This document shows, piece by piece, positions 36,004 to 43,951 of a stretch of DNA of 64,000 bases. Made by a program: the position numbers and the translations under genes. A model generated the notes under the pieces. The model did not search any database and was not told the DNA's origin. It saw only the letters and a program-made list of their open reading frames with translations. Position 1 is the first letter of the stretch. Each line of letters begins with the position of its first letter. Source of the DNA: Haladaptatus pallidirubidus (lineage in GTDB: Archaea; Halobacteriota; Halobacteria; Halobacteriales; Haladaptataceae); assembly GCF_020700235.1 (NCBI RefSeq), contig NZ_CP085301.1:1116001-1180000 (forward strand), in the 5' to 3' direction.

Positions 36004-37245
36004 ATGAGCCAGCAGGAGGAAGGACAGTCCGATAGGAAACGATACGAGTTCCAGAAGGTCATCGAAGACCTAAAACAGTACGAGGGCTCTGGGACGCAGC
36101 TCGTTACCATCTACATTCCATCGGACAAGCAAATCAGCGACGTGGTCGCGCACGTCACGCAGGAGCACAGCGAAGCGAGCAACATCAAGTCAAAGCAGAC
36201 GCGGACAAACGTTCAGGACGCGCTCACGTCCATCAAAGACCGACTGCGCTACTACGATACGTTTCCACCGGACAACGGTATCGTCATCTTCAGCGGGGCG
36301 ATTAACTCTGGCGGCGGTCAAACCACCATGGTCACCAAAGCGTTGGAAGACCCGCCGGAACCGGTCGAATCGTTCCGATACCACTGTGACTCCGAATTCC
36401 TCACGGAACCGCTGGAGGAGATGCTCGGCGACAAAGGCCTGTACGGGCTGGTCGTCCTCGACCGACGCGAGGCCAACGTCGGGTGGCTGAAAGGTAAACG
36501 CGTCGAGCCCGTCAAATCCGCCTCGTCGCTCGTGCCGGGTAAACAGAGAAAAGGTGGGCAGTCCGCCCAGCGTTTCGCCCGTCTCCGGTTAGAAGCCATC
36601 GATAACTTCTATCAGGAGGTCGCGGGAATGGCGAACGACCTGTTCGTTCCGAAACGACACGAGATGGACGGCATCCTCGTCGGCGGTCCCTCGCCGACGA
36701 AAGACGAGTTCTTGGACGGCGGCTACCTACACCACGAACTGCAGGATATGGTTCTCGGGAAGTTCGACGTCTCCTACACCGACGAATCTGGCCTCTACGA
36801 CATCGTAGACGCCGCGTCTGACACACTAGCCGACGCGGAGGTAATGAAGGACAAACAGGAGATGGAGACGTTCTTCAAGGAACTCCACGAAGGCAACCTC
36901 GCAACTTACGGATTCGAACCGACGCGGAAGAATCTCATGATGGGGTCGGTAGACCGCCTGCTTCTCTCCGAAGACCTGCGCAGAGACGTCGTCGTCTTCG
37001 ACTGCGGCGAGAAGGAGGAGTACGAGTTCATCGATCGGCGGAAGAACACGCCAGAATACACCTGCGACGATGGGTCGGAAGCCGAACTGGTGGAGCGCGA
37101 GGACGCCATCGAGTATCTGATGACCCTCGCCGAACAGCGCGGCACGGAAACGAAATTTATCAGCACGGACTTCGAGAAAGGCGAACAACTACTGAACGCC
37201 TTCGGCGGCGTCGCTGGCATCCTTCGCTACTCGACCGGCGTGTAA
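36004..37245 (+). CDS. prf1: Peptide chain release factor aRF1
   Basis: A 413-residue archaeal/eukaryotic class 1 release factor that recognises all three stop codons. The stop-codon reading motif NIKS is at 60-63 (SEASNIKSKQTRTNVQDALT), and the peptidyl-hydrolysis motif GGQ at 184-186 in RKGGQSAQRFARLR. The C-terminal domain 3 carries the haloarchaeal zinc-like minidomain remnants around RRKNTPEYTCDDGSEAE. Length is normal. A promoter-like ACTTACC lies about 30 bases upstream. Because aRF1 here looks standard, the in-frame stop codons seen elsewhere in the window are unlikely to be reassigned. Confidence 0.96.
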   Translation: MSQQEEGQSDRKRYEFQKVIEDLKQYEGSGTQLVTIYIPSDKQISDVVAHVTQEHSEASNIKSKQTRTNVQDALTSIKDRLRYYDTFPPDNGIVIFSGAINSGGGQTTMVTKALEDPPEPVESFRYHCDSEFLTEPLEEMLGDKGLYGLVVLDRREANVGWLKGKRVEPVKSASSLVPGKQRKGGQSAQRFARLRLEAIDNFYQEVAGMANDLFVPKRHEMDGILVGGPSPTKDEFLDGGYLHHELQDMVLGKFDVSYTDESGLYDIVDAASDTLADAEVMKDKQEMETFFKELHEGNLATYGFEPTRKNLMMGSVDRLLLSEDLRRDVVVFDCGEKEEYEFIDRRKNTPEYTCDDGSEAELVEREDAIEYLMTLAEQRGTETKFISTDFEKGEQLLNAFGGVAGILRYSTGV

Positions 37246-37287
37246 GCCGGTTCGTCCTTCTGCCTTCGCATTCTATTTCCGTTTCGA

Positions 37288-38118
37288 CTACTCGTCGTCC
37301 GATCGCCTTCTCTTCGGCATCGTGGAGTAGTTCATCGTCACGTCGATGTCCGGCCTATCACTCTGCATCGTAGAGAACGCGGTGCTGACTTCCATATCCG
37401 GACGGTTTTCCGGCATGGTCGAACCGGCGGTAACGCTTTGGGCCGCAGATTCTCCCTCGCCGCCGGAACCCAACTCGCTCTGTTCTATTTGCTCTTGGAG
37501 TTGATCGCGAGCCTCCCCAATTTTCTCCTGGAACTCCTCCGCGTTCTCCGTCAGTTCGGACTGGAGTTTGCCTTCGGTGACCTCCGACGCCATTTCGGCC
37601 TTGTCCTCGGTCGATTCGACGAGTCCCGAATCCTCGTCACCGTCGGAATCGTCACCGCCGAAAACGTCCGAGAGCTCCTTTCCCTCCTCCCACAAGCTTT
37701 GCATCTCCTCGGAGCTCCAGAACTCGCGGAAATCGATGGCTTTCATCAGCGCCTTGTAATCGATTGCTTTCCGAAATTCACCGCTTTCAACCGCCTCCGG
37801 CACGTTGGAGAGTTCGACGACGTCGGGCAGGTCCGAAACGTCTACCGTTTCCAGAAACGCTTCCGAATCGAACGAATCGAGCACGTCCTCTCCGTCGTCG
37901 AGAACCGACCAGAGGTCGTCTGCCGCGGCCGTCACCTCATCGAACGAATCCGCGGATTCGAAAACCGTTTCGAAACGTTCGACGGCGGTCTGCACTCGTT
38001 CCGTAAATTCCGCGAACGAGCTATCGTCGGTTTCGTCCGCGGCGGGCTGTTTGCTCTCGAACTCTGTCAGTGACTGTTCTAACTCGTCGGCGACTTCGTT
38101 GAGTTGTTCGTTGGACAT
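37288..38118 (-). CDS. Acidic helical protein with C-terminal 16-residue repeats (cluster gene A)
   Basis: A 276-residue, strongly acidic, mostly helical protein without membrane segments or cysteines. The N-terminal half looks like a helical bundle (FTERVQTAVERFETVFESAD, AADDLWSVLDDGEDVLDSFD). The middle has AIDYKALMKAIDFREFWSSE. The C-terminus holds about two and a half copies of a 16-residue unit starting STM: STMPENRPDMEVSTAF, STMQSDRPDIDVTMNY, then STMPKRR. I chose ATG 38118; the frame extends to 38127. It is divergent from a three-gene set (38475-39982) across an intergenic region with two perfect inverted repeats. I do not recognise a function. Its position and composition make it a likely partner of those genes. 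Confidence 0.75.
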   Translation of the reverse strand: MSNEQLNEVADELEQSLTEFESKQPAADETDDSSFAEFTERVQTAVERFETVFESADSFDEVTAAADDLWSVLDDGEDVLDSFDSEAFLETVDVSDLPDVVELSNVPEAVESGEFRKAIDYKALMKAIDFREFWSSEEMQSLWEEGKELSDVFGGDDSDGDEDSGLVESTEDKAEMASEVTEGKLQSELTENAEEFQEKIGEARDQLQEQIEQSELGSGGEGESAAQSVTAGSTMPENRPDMEVSTAFSTMQSDRPDIDVTMNYSTMPKRRRSDDE

Positions 38119-38221
38119 CGTGATCACGCGATTTCAGGGAGTCTCGATGCGGGTTCCGGACGACCAGTTGCGTTCGAAATTGCGGATATGTATCCGGAGT
38201 CACACATGAGTCCGTCTACGG

Positions 38222-38342
38222 AGGGACGAGATAGACGAATATAAATTGATTGCTGGTCTTGAAGCCCATCTCGTCCCTGCCGAATTCCGGCGCAGCGTAT
38301 CTTCGGGCAGATTTCCAAAATTCTCGTTCGGATATTTTGGAA
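38222..38342. promoter_or_regulatory. Two perfect inverted repeats between divergent acidic-protein genes
   Basis: The gene-free region 38119-38474 contains two exact inverted repeats. The first has 11-base arms, 38222-38232 (AGGGACGAGAT) and 38268-38278, separated by 35 bases that include an AT-rich TATA-like stretch (AATATAAATTG). The second has 9-base arms, 38313-38321 (TTCCAAAAT) and 38334-38342, separated by 12 bases. They lie between gene A and gene B and could be operators for the divergent promoters. No ORF of note is present. Confidence 0.5.
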
Positions 38343-38474
38343 TAGAGAACGTCACGGAACGGCGCGGCTCGGTAGGTACGTGCGCAGTTCCTCTAGACCG
38401 ATCGTAATATTAGATTCGCGCAGGTATTCAAAAATAGTTGATGTTAATGAGTGGCGAAGTCGTTGTCCCAGGAA

Positions 38475-38801
38475 ATGAGCGAATGGGAATCGACGGGCGA
38501 GCGAATCGGCCGAGAAATCGGAGGGAAAATCGGTCGTGCACTCGGTGAGTGGATGGGGCAACAACTCATCCGCGAGGATGACGGGGACAGAAGCGTCTCC
38601 GAGCAGGATAGCGACGTACCGTCCGACGAGGCGAACACCGAAACCGTATCCGAAACGCCGAACAGTCGGAAAGAGCTAGAAGAGCTGTCGTACAGGGAAC
38701 TCCAACAACTCGCGAAGGAGGTCGGCGTCAAAGCGAACACGAAGAAAGAGGAGATGGTCAAAAACGTCGCCGATGAGTTGGGTATCGATGCGACGGAGTG
38801 A
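38475..38801 (+). CDS. Small glycine-zipper protein with SAP/Rho-N-like end (cluster gene B)
   Basis: A 108-residue protein. Residues about 8-30, GERIGREIGGKIGRALGEWM, have glycine every fourth residue (a glycine-zipper pattern) in an amphipathic helix. An acidic Ser/Asp/Glu linker follows (about 33-63). Residues about 66-100, KELEELSYRELQQLAKEVGV then KANTKKEEMVKNVADELG, resemble the helix-extended-helix of SAP or Rho N-terminal domains, small nucleic-acid or protein-binding folds. The start could also be GTG 38451; ATG 38475 fits a TATA-like ATTCAAAAATAG around 38427-38438 better. Architecture is shared with cluster gene D. Function unknown. Confidence 0.65.
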   Translation: MSEWESTGERIGREIGGKIGRALGEWMGQQLIREDDGDRSVSEQDSDVPSDEANTETVSETPNSRKELEELSYRELQQLAKEVGVKANTKKEEMVKNVADELGIDATE

Positions 38802-38867
38802 GCGACCGATGGGGTCGCAAGCGCCTACCTAGTTATATACACGAGAAGGTTGACAGGGTGTACACGG

Positions 38868-39512
38868 ATGAGGGGGGAGCAACGGCGGGATGAAGCGATT
38901 ACAGAGCTATCGTTCTCGGGACCACACCGATTGCTGACGGACGGTGGTGAGACCGAAGAAGAATCAGCGTCCGCGGAGGAAGAAGACGACGAGGAATCCA
39001 CCACGGAGGAGTCGGCAGAAACTGAAGAAGTTGAGGGAGAAGAGGAAGCGTCGGATGAGGAATCTGAAGGAGAAGCGGAACCCGAAGACGAGGAGAATGA
39101 GGCGGCAAGCGAAGAGGAAGCCGAAGACGGCGAGGAGGGAACGACGGTTCTCTACCTCGATTTGGAGGGGCTGTTTCTCAATCTTTTAGGTCTCGAAGTG
39201 GACTTAAACGAGGTCGAACTGGACATCTCCGCGATGTCCCGTCCCGGCGGACTACTCGGTAATCTGCTTTCGGGAGTCGCAGGACTACTGGACAAAGGAC
39301 CGTTGACTCGCCTGAGCGATGCGATATCCGGTCTCGAACTTCCGTCGCTGCCCGAGTTCGAACTTCCGTCGGTATCAGACCTTCTGCCGAGTGTCGGGGA
39401 TGGAGATGGAATATCCAATATGGTCTACGGAATGATAAACGAACTGCTGGATATGCTACTCGAAGCGCTCGGAGAGGACGAATCGGCGGACGAGGAGGCG
39501 AATAATTCATGA
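38868..39512 (+). CDS. Acidic-leader protein with conserved hydrophobic block (cluster gene C)
   Basis: A 214-residue protein. After a short start, residues about 27-92 are almost entirely Glu, Asp, Ser and Ala. A hydrophobic domain begins at about 93: TVLYLDLEGLFLNLLGLEVD, then LNEVELDISAMSRPGGLLGN and LLSGVAGLLD. The C-terminal third has helices NMVYGMINELLDMLLEALGE. The Leu/Gly-rich block is one I recall from uncharacterised haloarchaeal and bacterial proteins. It is not a classical membrane helix but could pack against membranes or self-assemble. A TATA-like GTTATATAC lies near 38833. The stop overlaps gene D by ATGA, so C and D are coupled. Function unknown. Confidence 0.7.
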   Translation: MRGEQRRDEAITELSFSGPHRLLTDGGETEEESASAEEEDDEESTTEESAETEEVEGEEEASDEESEGEAEPEDEENEAASEEEAEDGEEGTTVLYLDLEGLFLNLLGLEVDLNEVELDISAMSRPGGLLGNLLSGVAGLLDKGPLTRLSDAISGLELPSLPEFELPSVSDLLPSVGDGDGISNMVYGMINELLDMLLEALGEDESADEEANNS

Positions 39513-39982
39513 GCGAAAAGGAAAAAACGCAGGAGAACCTCTCGAAATTGACCAACCAGTTGGGACTCGGAGGCGATGGCGACGATGACGACGATTCCGA
39601 ACTCCTCGATTCAGTTCCGACACCGTCGCCCGGAACGGACAAACTGGGCTCACTCGGGGAGAAATTGGGTCGTCGCCTCGGTGCCGTCATCGGAAAACGA
39701 ATCGGAATAAAAGTCGGGAATCTGTTGTCCGAATCGAGCTCGGGTGGGGCAAACGGAGACGAAGGCGAGGAAGAGGAGTCGGAGGAAAGCGAAGAGGAAG
39801 AAGAGGAGTCGGAGGAAAGCGAAGAGGAAGAAGAGGAGTCGGAGGAAAGCGAAGAGGAAGAAGGTGAAGAGGAAGAAGGAGAAGAAGAAGGTCCGTCCCT
39901 CGACGAGATGTCCGATGAGGAACTCCAGTCGCTTGCGACTGACCTGCAAGAACAACTCAGACAGCGGTCAGAATCGAGCTGA
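39509..39982 (+). CDS. Glycine-zipper protein with tandem acidic repeats (cluster gene D)
   Basis: A 157-residue protein built like gene B. Residues about 47-74, KLGSLGEKLGRRLGAVIGKR then IGIKVGNLL, form a basic glycine-zipper helix. A long acidic region (about 85-132) follows, encoded partly by a perfect 30-base tandem repeat. The C-terminal segment SLDEMSDEELQSLATDLQEQ matches the first helix of gene B's SAP/Rho-N-like end (shared pattern ELSYRELQQLA versus EMSDEELQSLA). It is translationally coupled to gene C. B and D are therefore probably paralogues. Function unknown; a membrane- or polymer-associated role is inference from the glycine pattern. Confidence 0.7.
   Translation: MSEKEKTQENLSKLTNQLGLGGDGDDDDDSELLDSVPTPSPGTDKLGSLGEKLGRRLGAVIGKRIGIKVGNLLSESSSGGANGDEGEEEESEESEEEEEESEESEEEEEESEESEEEEGEEEEGEEEGPSLDEMSDEELQSLATDLQEQLRQRSESS
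39770..39862 (+). repeat. Perfect 30-base tandem repeat, about 3.1 copies
   Basis: The 30-base unit at 39781-39810 is repeated exactly at 39811-39840 and continues through 39862. The preceding 11 bases (39770-39780) match the end of the unit. It is in frame with gene D and encodes a ten-residue Glu/Ser repeat (EESEEEEEES in one register). Identity at the nucleotide level suggests recent slippage or recombination. Not a CRISPR: no spacers. Confidence 0.9.
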
Positions 39983-40038
39983 CGACGAATCAGTAGAAAG
40001 TGGAGTCGGTCGAGGGATTCGAGGATTGCGACCGGTCG

Positions 40039-40439
40039 CTACGCATTCTCCACCGCTCGTTTGGACTGACGCCGATAGACGAGCAGGTATGTGACCGGAA
40101 GCGTCGCCGCGAAGACGGCGACCCAGTAGAATATCTGCGTGAATGGGTGTCAGGTGGTGCGAGAAACGGCCCGGCAAACATCGCAGAAAAACTGCTGAGT
40201 GCGACTATGAAGGCGATACGATTTCCGCGCGTCGGAGGGTGTCGTCGCTCGTGTAAGTGACGATACCTGATGAGGTAGTACAGTCCAGCGGGCCAGAAGA
40301 GAACCGCCGTGACGCCCCAGAACGAGGGAAATGAGCTTCCACGGGCGATGGCGTCGGAGTAGACCCAGTAGCTCAAGGGAACCAACGTTACGACGAACGT
40401 GAGGAAGGCTACGACAAAAGGGAGAGAGGGGGAAAGCAT
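40039..40439 (-). pseudogene. Four-helix membrane protein with one frameshift
   Basis: From ATG 40439 the frame gives a membrane protein: LPFVVAFLTFVVTLVPLSYW, then FWGVTAVLFWPAGLYYLIRY and IAFIVALSSFSAMFAGPFLA. After PPDTHSR the frame goes wrong near 40134-40140. In another frame the sequence continues as a fourth helix, IFYWVAVFAATLPVTYLLVY, with a basic end RRQSKRAVENA and stop at 40039-40041. Adding one base within TCACGCAG on the coding strand repairs it to about 133 residues. Uncorrected, the ORF runs to 39990 with a Ser/Arg-rich tail. Family not recognised. It lies beside the acidic cluster but on the opposite strand. Confidence 0.7.
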
Positions 40440-40560
40440 GGGAGGAAATTTCAGTCGCCGGAGTAAGTAGTTTCTGTGTGCTCGAACCTGCCCGCGTCGC
40501 GGAGTACAGGTCAACTGCACAACCGAACCCACTTTATTGTCGGGGGCACTCACATCGCAC

Positions 40561-43500
40561 ATGAGCAGATTTGCGGAAGTAAACGACCAGTACGAACCGC
40601 ACTCGGTAGAAGACCGGGTGTTCGACTACTGGGACGAGGTGAACGCCTACAAGAAAACCAAGGCGAACCGAGAGGGCGCGGAACGATTCTTCTTCGTGGA
40701 CGGTCCGCCATACACCTCCGGCGCGGCACACATGGGAACGACGTGGAACAAATCGCTGAAAGACGCCTATATCCGCTACCTGCGGATGTCCGGCTACGAC
40801 GTGACCGACCGGCCGGGCTACGACATGCACGGTCTGCCCATCGAGACGAAAGTGGAGGAACGGATGGGCTTCGAGAACAAGAAGGACATCGAGGAGTTCG
40901 GGATGGAGAACTTCATCGAAGAGTGCAAGGAGTTCGCCGACGACCAACTCGACGGCCTCCAGAACGACTTCAAATCCTTCGGGGTTTGGATGGACTGGGA
41001 AAATCCCTACAAGACGGTTACCCCCGAGTACATGGAAGCCGCGTGGTGGGGCTTTCAGCGCGCTCACGAACGCGGCCTTGTCGAGCAGGGCAAACGCTCC
41101 ATCAGCCAGTGTCCGCGCTGTGAAACCGCCATCGCCAACAACGAAGTCGAGTACGAGGACGTGGACGACCCGTCCATCTACGTGAAGTTCCCGATCCGCG
41201 ACCGCGAGGGAAGCCTCGTCATCTGGACAACGACGCCGTGGACGGTTCCGGCGAACACCTTCGTCGCCGTCGATTCGGAGGGTACCTACGCCGAAGTTCG
41301 AGCCACCAAAGACGGCGAGACGGAAACACTCTACGTCGGCGAACCCAAGGTCGAGGAAGTGCTGAAGGAAGGTCGCTACGACGATTACGAAGTCGTTTCC
41401 GAACTGCTGGGCGAAGAACTGCTCGGCTGGGAGTACGACCACCCGCTCGACGACGAAGTACCAGACCACCCGAGCGGTGAAGGAACGCTCCGAGTGTACG
41501 AAGCGGATTACGTCGAAGTCGATGGCGACGGTACCGGTCTCGTCCACTCCGCACCCGGTCACGGTGAGGAAGACTTCAACCGCGGAACGGAACTCGGTCT
41601 GGACGTGTTCTGCCCCGTCGGCGGCGACGGCGTCTACCGCGAAGCGGGCGGCAAATACGAGGGACAGTTCGTCAAGGAGGCAGACGAGAACATCATGTCC
41701 GACCTCGATTCGAACGACCACCTCCTCGCCTCCGGCACCGTAAACCACAGTTACGGGCACTGTTGGCGGTGCGACACGGGAATCCTGCAAATCGTCACTG
41801 ACCAGTGGTTCATCACGGTGACGGACATCAAGGACGAACTCCTCGACAACATCGAGGACAGCGAGTGGCATCCGCAGGAGGCCCGCGACGAGCGATTCTA
41901 CAACTTCGTGGAGAACTCGCCGGATTGGAACGTTTCGCGCCAGCGATACTGGGGCGTACCAATCCCAATCTGGACGCCGGAAGAGTGGGACGGAAACATG
42001 GCCGACGTGGTCGTCGTCGGCACCCGCGAGGAGTTGGCCGAAGCGGTTGACCAAGACGTGAACCCCGAGGAGGTAGACCTCCACCGACCGACGGTGGACG
42101 ACCTAACCATCACGAAAGACGGTACGGCCTACACCCGCGTTCCGGACGTGTTCGACGTGTGGCTCGACTCCTCCGTCGCATCGTGGGGGACGCTCGACTA
42201 CCCCGGTAGCGAGGAAGATTTCGAGGAACTGTGGCCTGCCGACCTCATCATGGAGGCCCACGACCAGACCCGCGGCTGGTTCTGGTCGCAACTCGGTATG
42301 GGCACCGCAGCGCTCGGTGAAGTGCCGTACGACGACGTGCTGATGCACGGTTGGGCGCTCGCGGAAGACGGACGCAAGATGTCGAAATCCATCGGCAACA
42401 TCGTCGCGCCCGAGGAGGCAATCGAGCGCCACGGAGCCGACCCGATGCGTCTCTTCCTGCTCTCGCAGAACCCGCAGGGCGAGGATATGCGCTTCTCGTG
42501 GGACGAAATGCAGAACATGCAGCGGAGCCTCAACATCCTCTGGAACGTGTTCCGATTCCCACTGCCGTACATGCGGTTGGACGACTTCGATCCGGATTCG
42601 GTTGATGTCAAAGACATCGAAACCGAACTCGTAGACGAATGGGTGCTCTCGCGCCTTCAGACCGTGACCGCCGAGATGACCGAGCAGTGGGACGAGTACC
42701 GCCAAGACCGGGCGCTTCGCGCACTGCTCGACTTCGTCGTGGAGGACGTGTCGCGGTTCTACATTCAGGTCGTCCGCGAGCGAATGTGGGAGGAAGAGGA
42801 CAGCGCGAGCAAGCAGGCCGCCTACGCGACGTTCTACCACGTTCTGAAAACGGTGGTCGCCCTGCTCTCGCCGTTCGCGCCCTTCGTCAGCGAGAAAATC
42901 TACCAGAACCTCACGGGCGACGAGGGCGAGGAGAGCGTCCACATGCTCGACTTGCCTGAGGTTGATGAGTTCTGGCACGACGAGGAGATGGAAGCAGATG
43001 TGGCGGTGCTTCGCGCCGTCGAGGAAGCAGGCGCGAACGCCCGCCAGCAGGCAGAGCGAAAACTTCGCTGGCCAGTTTCCCGAATCGTCGTAGACGCGGG
43101 GGACGATGCCGTCGTCCGTGCAGTCGAAAACCACGCAAGCCTGCTAGCAGACCGTCTGAACGCCCGCAATGTCGAGCTCGTCTCGCCTGACGAGGGGTGG
43201 GGCGAACTGGCCTACAGCGCCGAAGCGGACATGAGCGTGCTCGGTCCGGCCTTCGGCGGCGATGCGGGCAGAGTGATGAACGCGCTCAACGAGGCACGCG
43301 TCTCCGACGCAGACCTCTCGGAACTCGAATCGGCGGTCGAAGACGAACTCGGCGAGGCTGTCGAACTGGACGACGAGATGGTCGAGTTCGTCACCCGGAC
43401 GCCGGACGACGTGAGCGGTACATCATTCGACGTGAACGGCGACCAACTCGGCGTCGTCTACGTCGATACGAAGCTCACGGACGACATCGAGAGCGAGGGG

Positions 43501-43758
43501 TATGCCCGCGAGGTCATCCGCCGCGTACAGGAGATGCGAAAGGAGATGGATCTCGACATCGAGGAGGAAATTCGCCTCGAACTCGACGTCCACGACGAAC
43601 GAGTGGCCGACTTCGTGGAGGGCCACATGGAACTCGTGAAAGAGGAGGTTCGCGCCGAAAGCGTCGGCGAAGTCGAAGACGGTCACCGCAAGGAGTGGGA
43701 TGTCGAAGGCGTGACGATGACGATTGCGATAGTGCCGCTGGCGGAAGCAGAAGTGTAG
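40561..43758 (+). CDS. ileS: Isoleucyl-tRNA synthetase
   Basis: A 1065-residue class I synthetase. The HIGH signature appears as HMGT at 57-60 in GPPYTSGAAHMGTTWNKSLK, and KMSKS at 606-610 in LAEDGRKMSKSIGNIVAPEE. The CP1 editing domain (threonine-rich ITTTPWTVPANTF-type motif as VIWTTTPWTVPANTFVAVDS) lies around 220-240. The C-terminal anticodon-binding and extension domains are complete and acidic. I chose ATG 40561 (MSRFAEVND), close to a TTTATTG promoter-like element, over an upstream in-frame start at 40537. No lesions were seen in this 3.2-kb gene. Confidence 0.97.
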   Translation: MSRFAEVNDQYEPHSVEDRVFDYWDEVNAYKKTKANREGAERFFFVDGPPYTSGAAHMGTTWNKSLKDAYIRYLRMSGYDVTDRPGYDMHGLPIETKVEERMGFENKKDIEEFGMENFIEECKEFADDQLDGLQNDFKSFGVWMDWENPYKTVTPEYMEAAWWGFQRAHERGLVEQGKRSISQCPRCETAIANNEVEYEDVDDPSIYVKFPIRDREGSLVIWTTTPWTVPANTFVAVDSEGTYAEVRATKDGETETLYVGEPKVEEVLKEGRYDDYEVVSELLGEELLGWEYDHPLDDEVPDHPSGEGTLRVYEADYVEVDGDGTGLVHSAPGHGEEDFNRGTELGLDVFCPVGGDGVYREAGGKYEGQFVKEADENIMSDLDSNDHLLASGTVNHSYGHCWRCDTGILQIVTDQWFITVTDIKDELLDNIEDSEWHPQEARDERFYNFVENSPDWNVSRQRYWGVPIPIWTPEEWDGNMADVVVVGTREELAEAVDQDVNPEEVDLHRPTVDDLTITKDGTAYTRVPDVFDVWLDSSVASWGTLDYPGSEEDFEELWPADLIMEAHDQTRGWFWSQLGMGTAALGEVPYDDVLMHGWALAEDGRKMSKSIGNIVAPEEAIERHGADPMRLFLLSQNPQGEDMRFSWDEMQNMQRSLNILWNVFRFPLPYMRLDDFDPDSVDVKDIETELVDEWVLSRLQTVTAEMTEQWDEYRQDRALRALLDFVVEDVSRFYIQVVRERMWEEEDSASKQAAYATFYHVLKTVVALLSPFAPFVSEKIYQNLTGDEGEESVHMLDLPEVDEFWHDEEMEADVAVLRAVEEAGANARQQAERKLRWPVSRIVVDAGDDAVVRAVENHASLLADRLNARNVELVSPDEGWGELAYSAEADMSVLGPAFGGDAGRVMNALNEARVSDADLSELESAVEDELGEAVELDDEMVEFVTRTPDDVSGTSFDVNGDQLGVVYVDTKLTDDIESEGYAREVIRRVQEMRKEMDLDIEEEIRLELDVHDERVADFVEGHMELVKEEVRAESVGEVEDGHRKEWDVEGVTMTIAIVPLAEAEV

Positions 43759-43863
43759 AATTGACCGCGAGTATCCCGTAAAAGCGTATTATTTTCCCGC
43801 GGCGCTGACTGAGATAGGATTGGAAAAGGAGCGATATTAAGTGAGAGGAATGCGTGAGACGGT

Positions 43864-43879
43864 ATAGGTACACACCTAT
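43864..43879. promoter_or_regulatory. Inverted repeat upstream of the CHAT gene
   Basis: The bases 43864-43869 (ATAGGT) and 43874-43879 (ACCTAT) form a perfect 6-base inverted repeat with a 4-base spacer. An AT-rich box (GATATTAAG) lies some 30 bases upstream, which would put the repeat near the transcription start. It is a candidate operator about 73 bases before the CHAT ATG at 43952. Confidence 0.35.
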
Positions 43880-43951
43880 CGGTGGGATACAAAAGAAATC
43901 TCGTCGGCAGAAGATAGTCAGTCCGGATGAACCGCATACAGGGAGACCACA

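Noticed and set aside
39770..39862. CRISPR-like repeat array
   Set aside because: The copies are directly adjacent with no spacers and lie in frame within a coding sequence.
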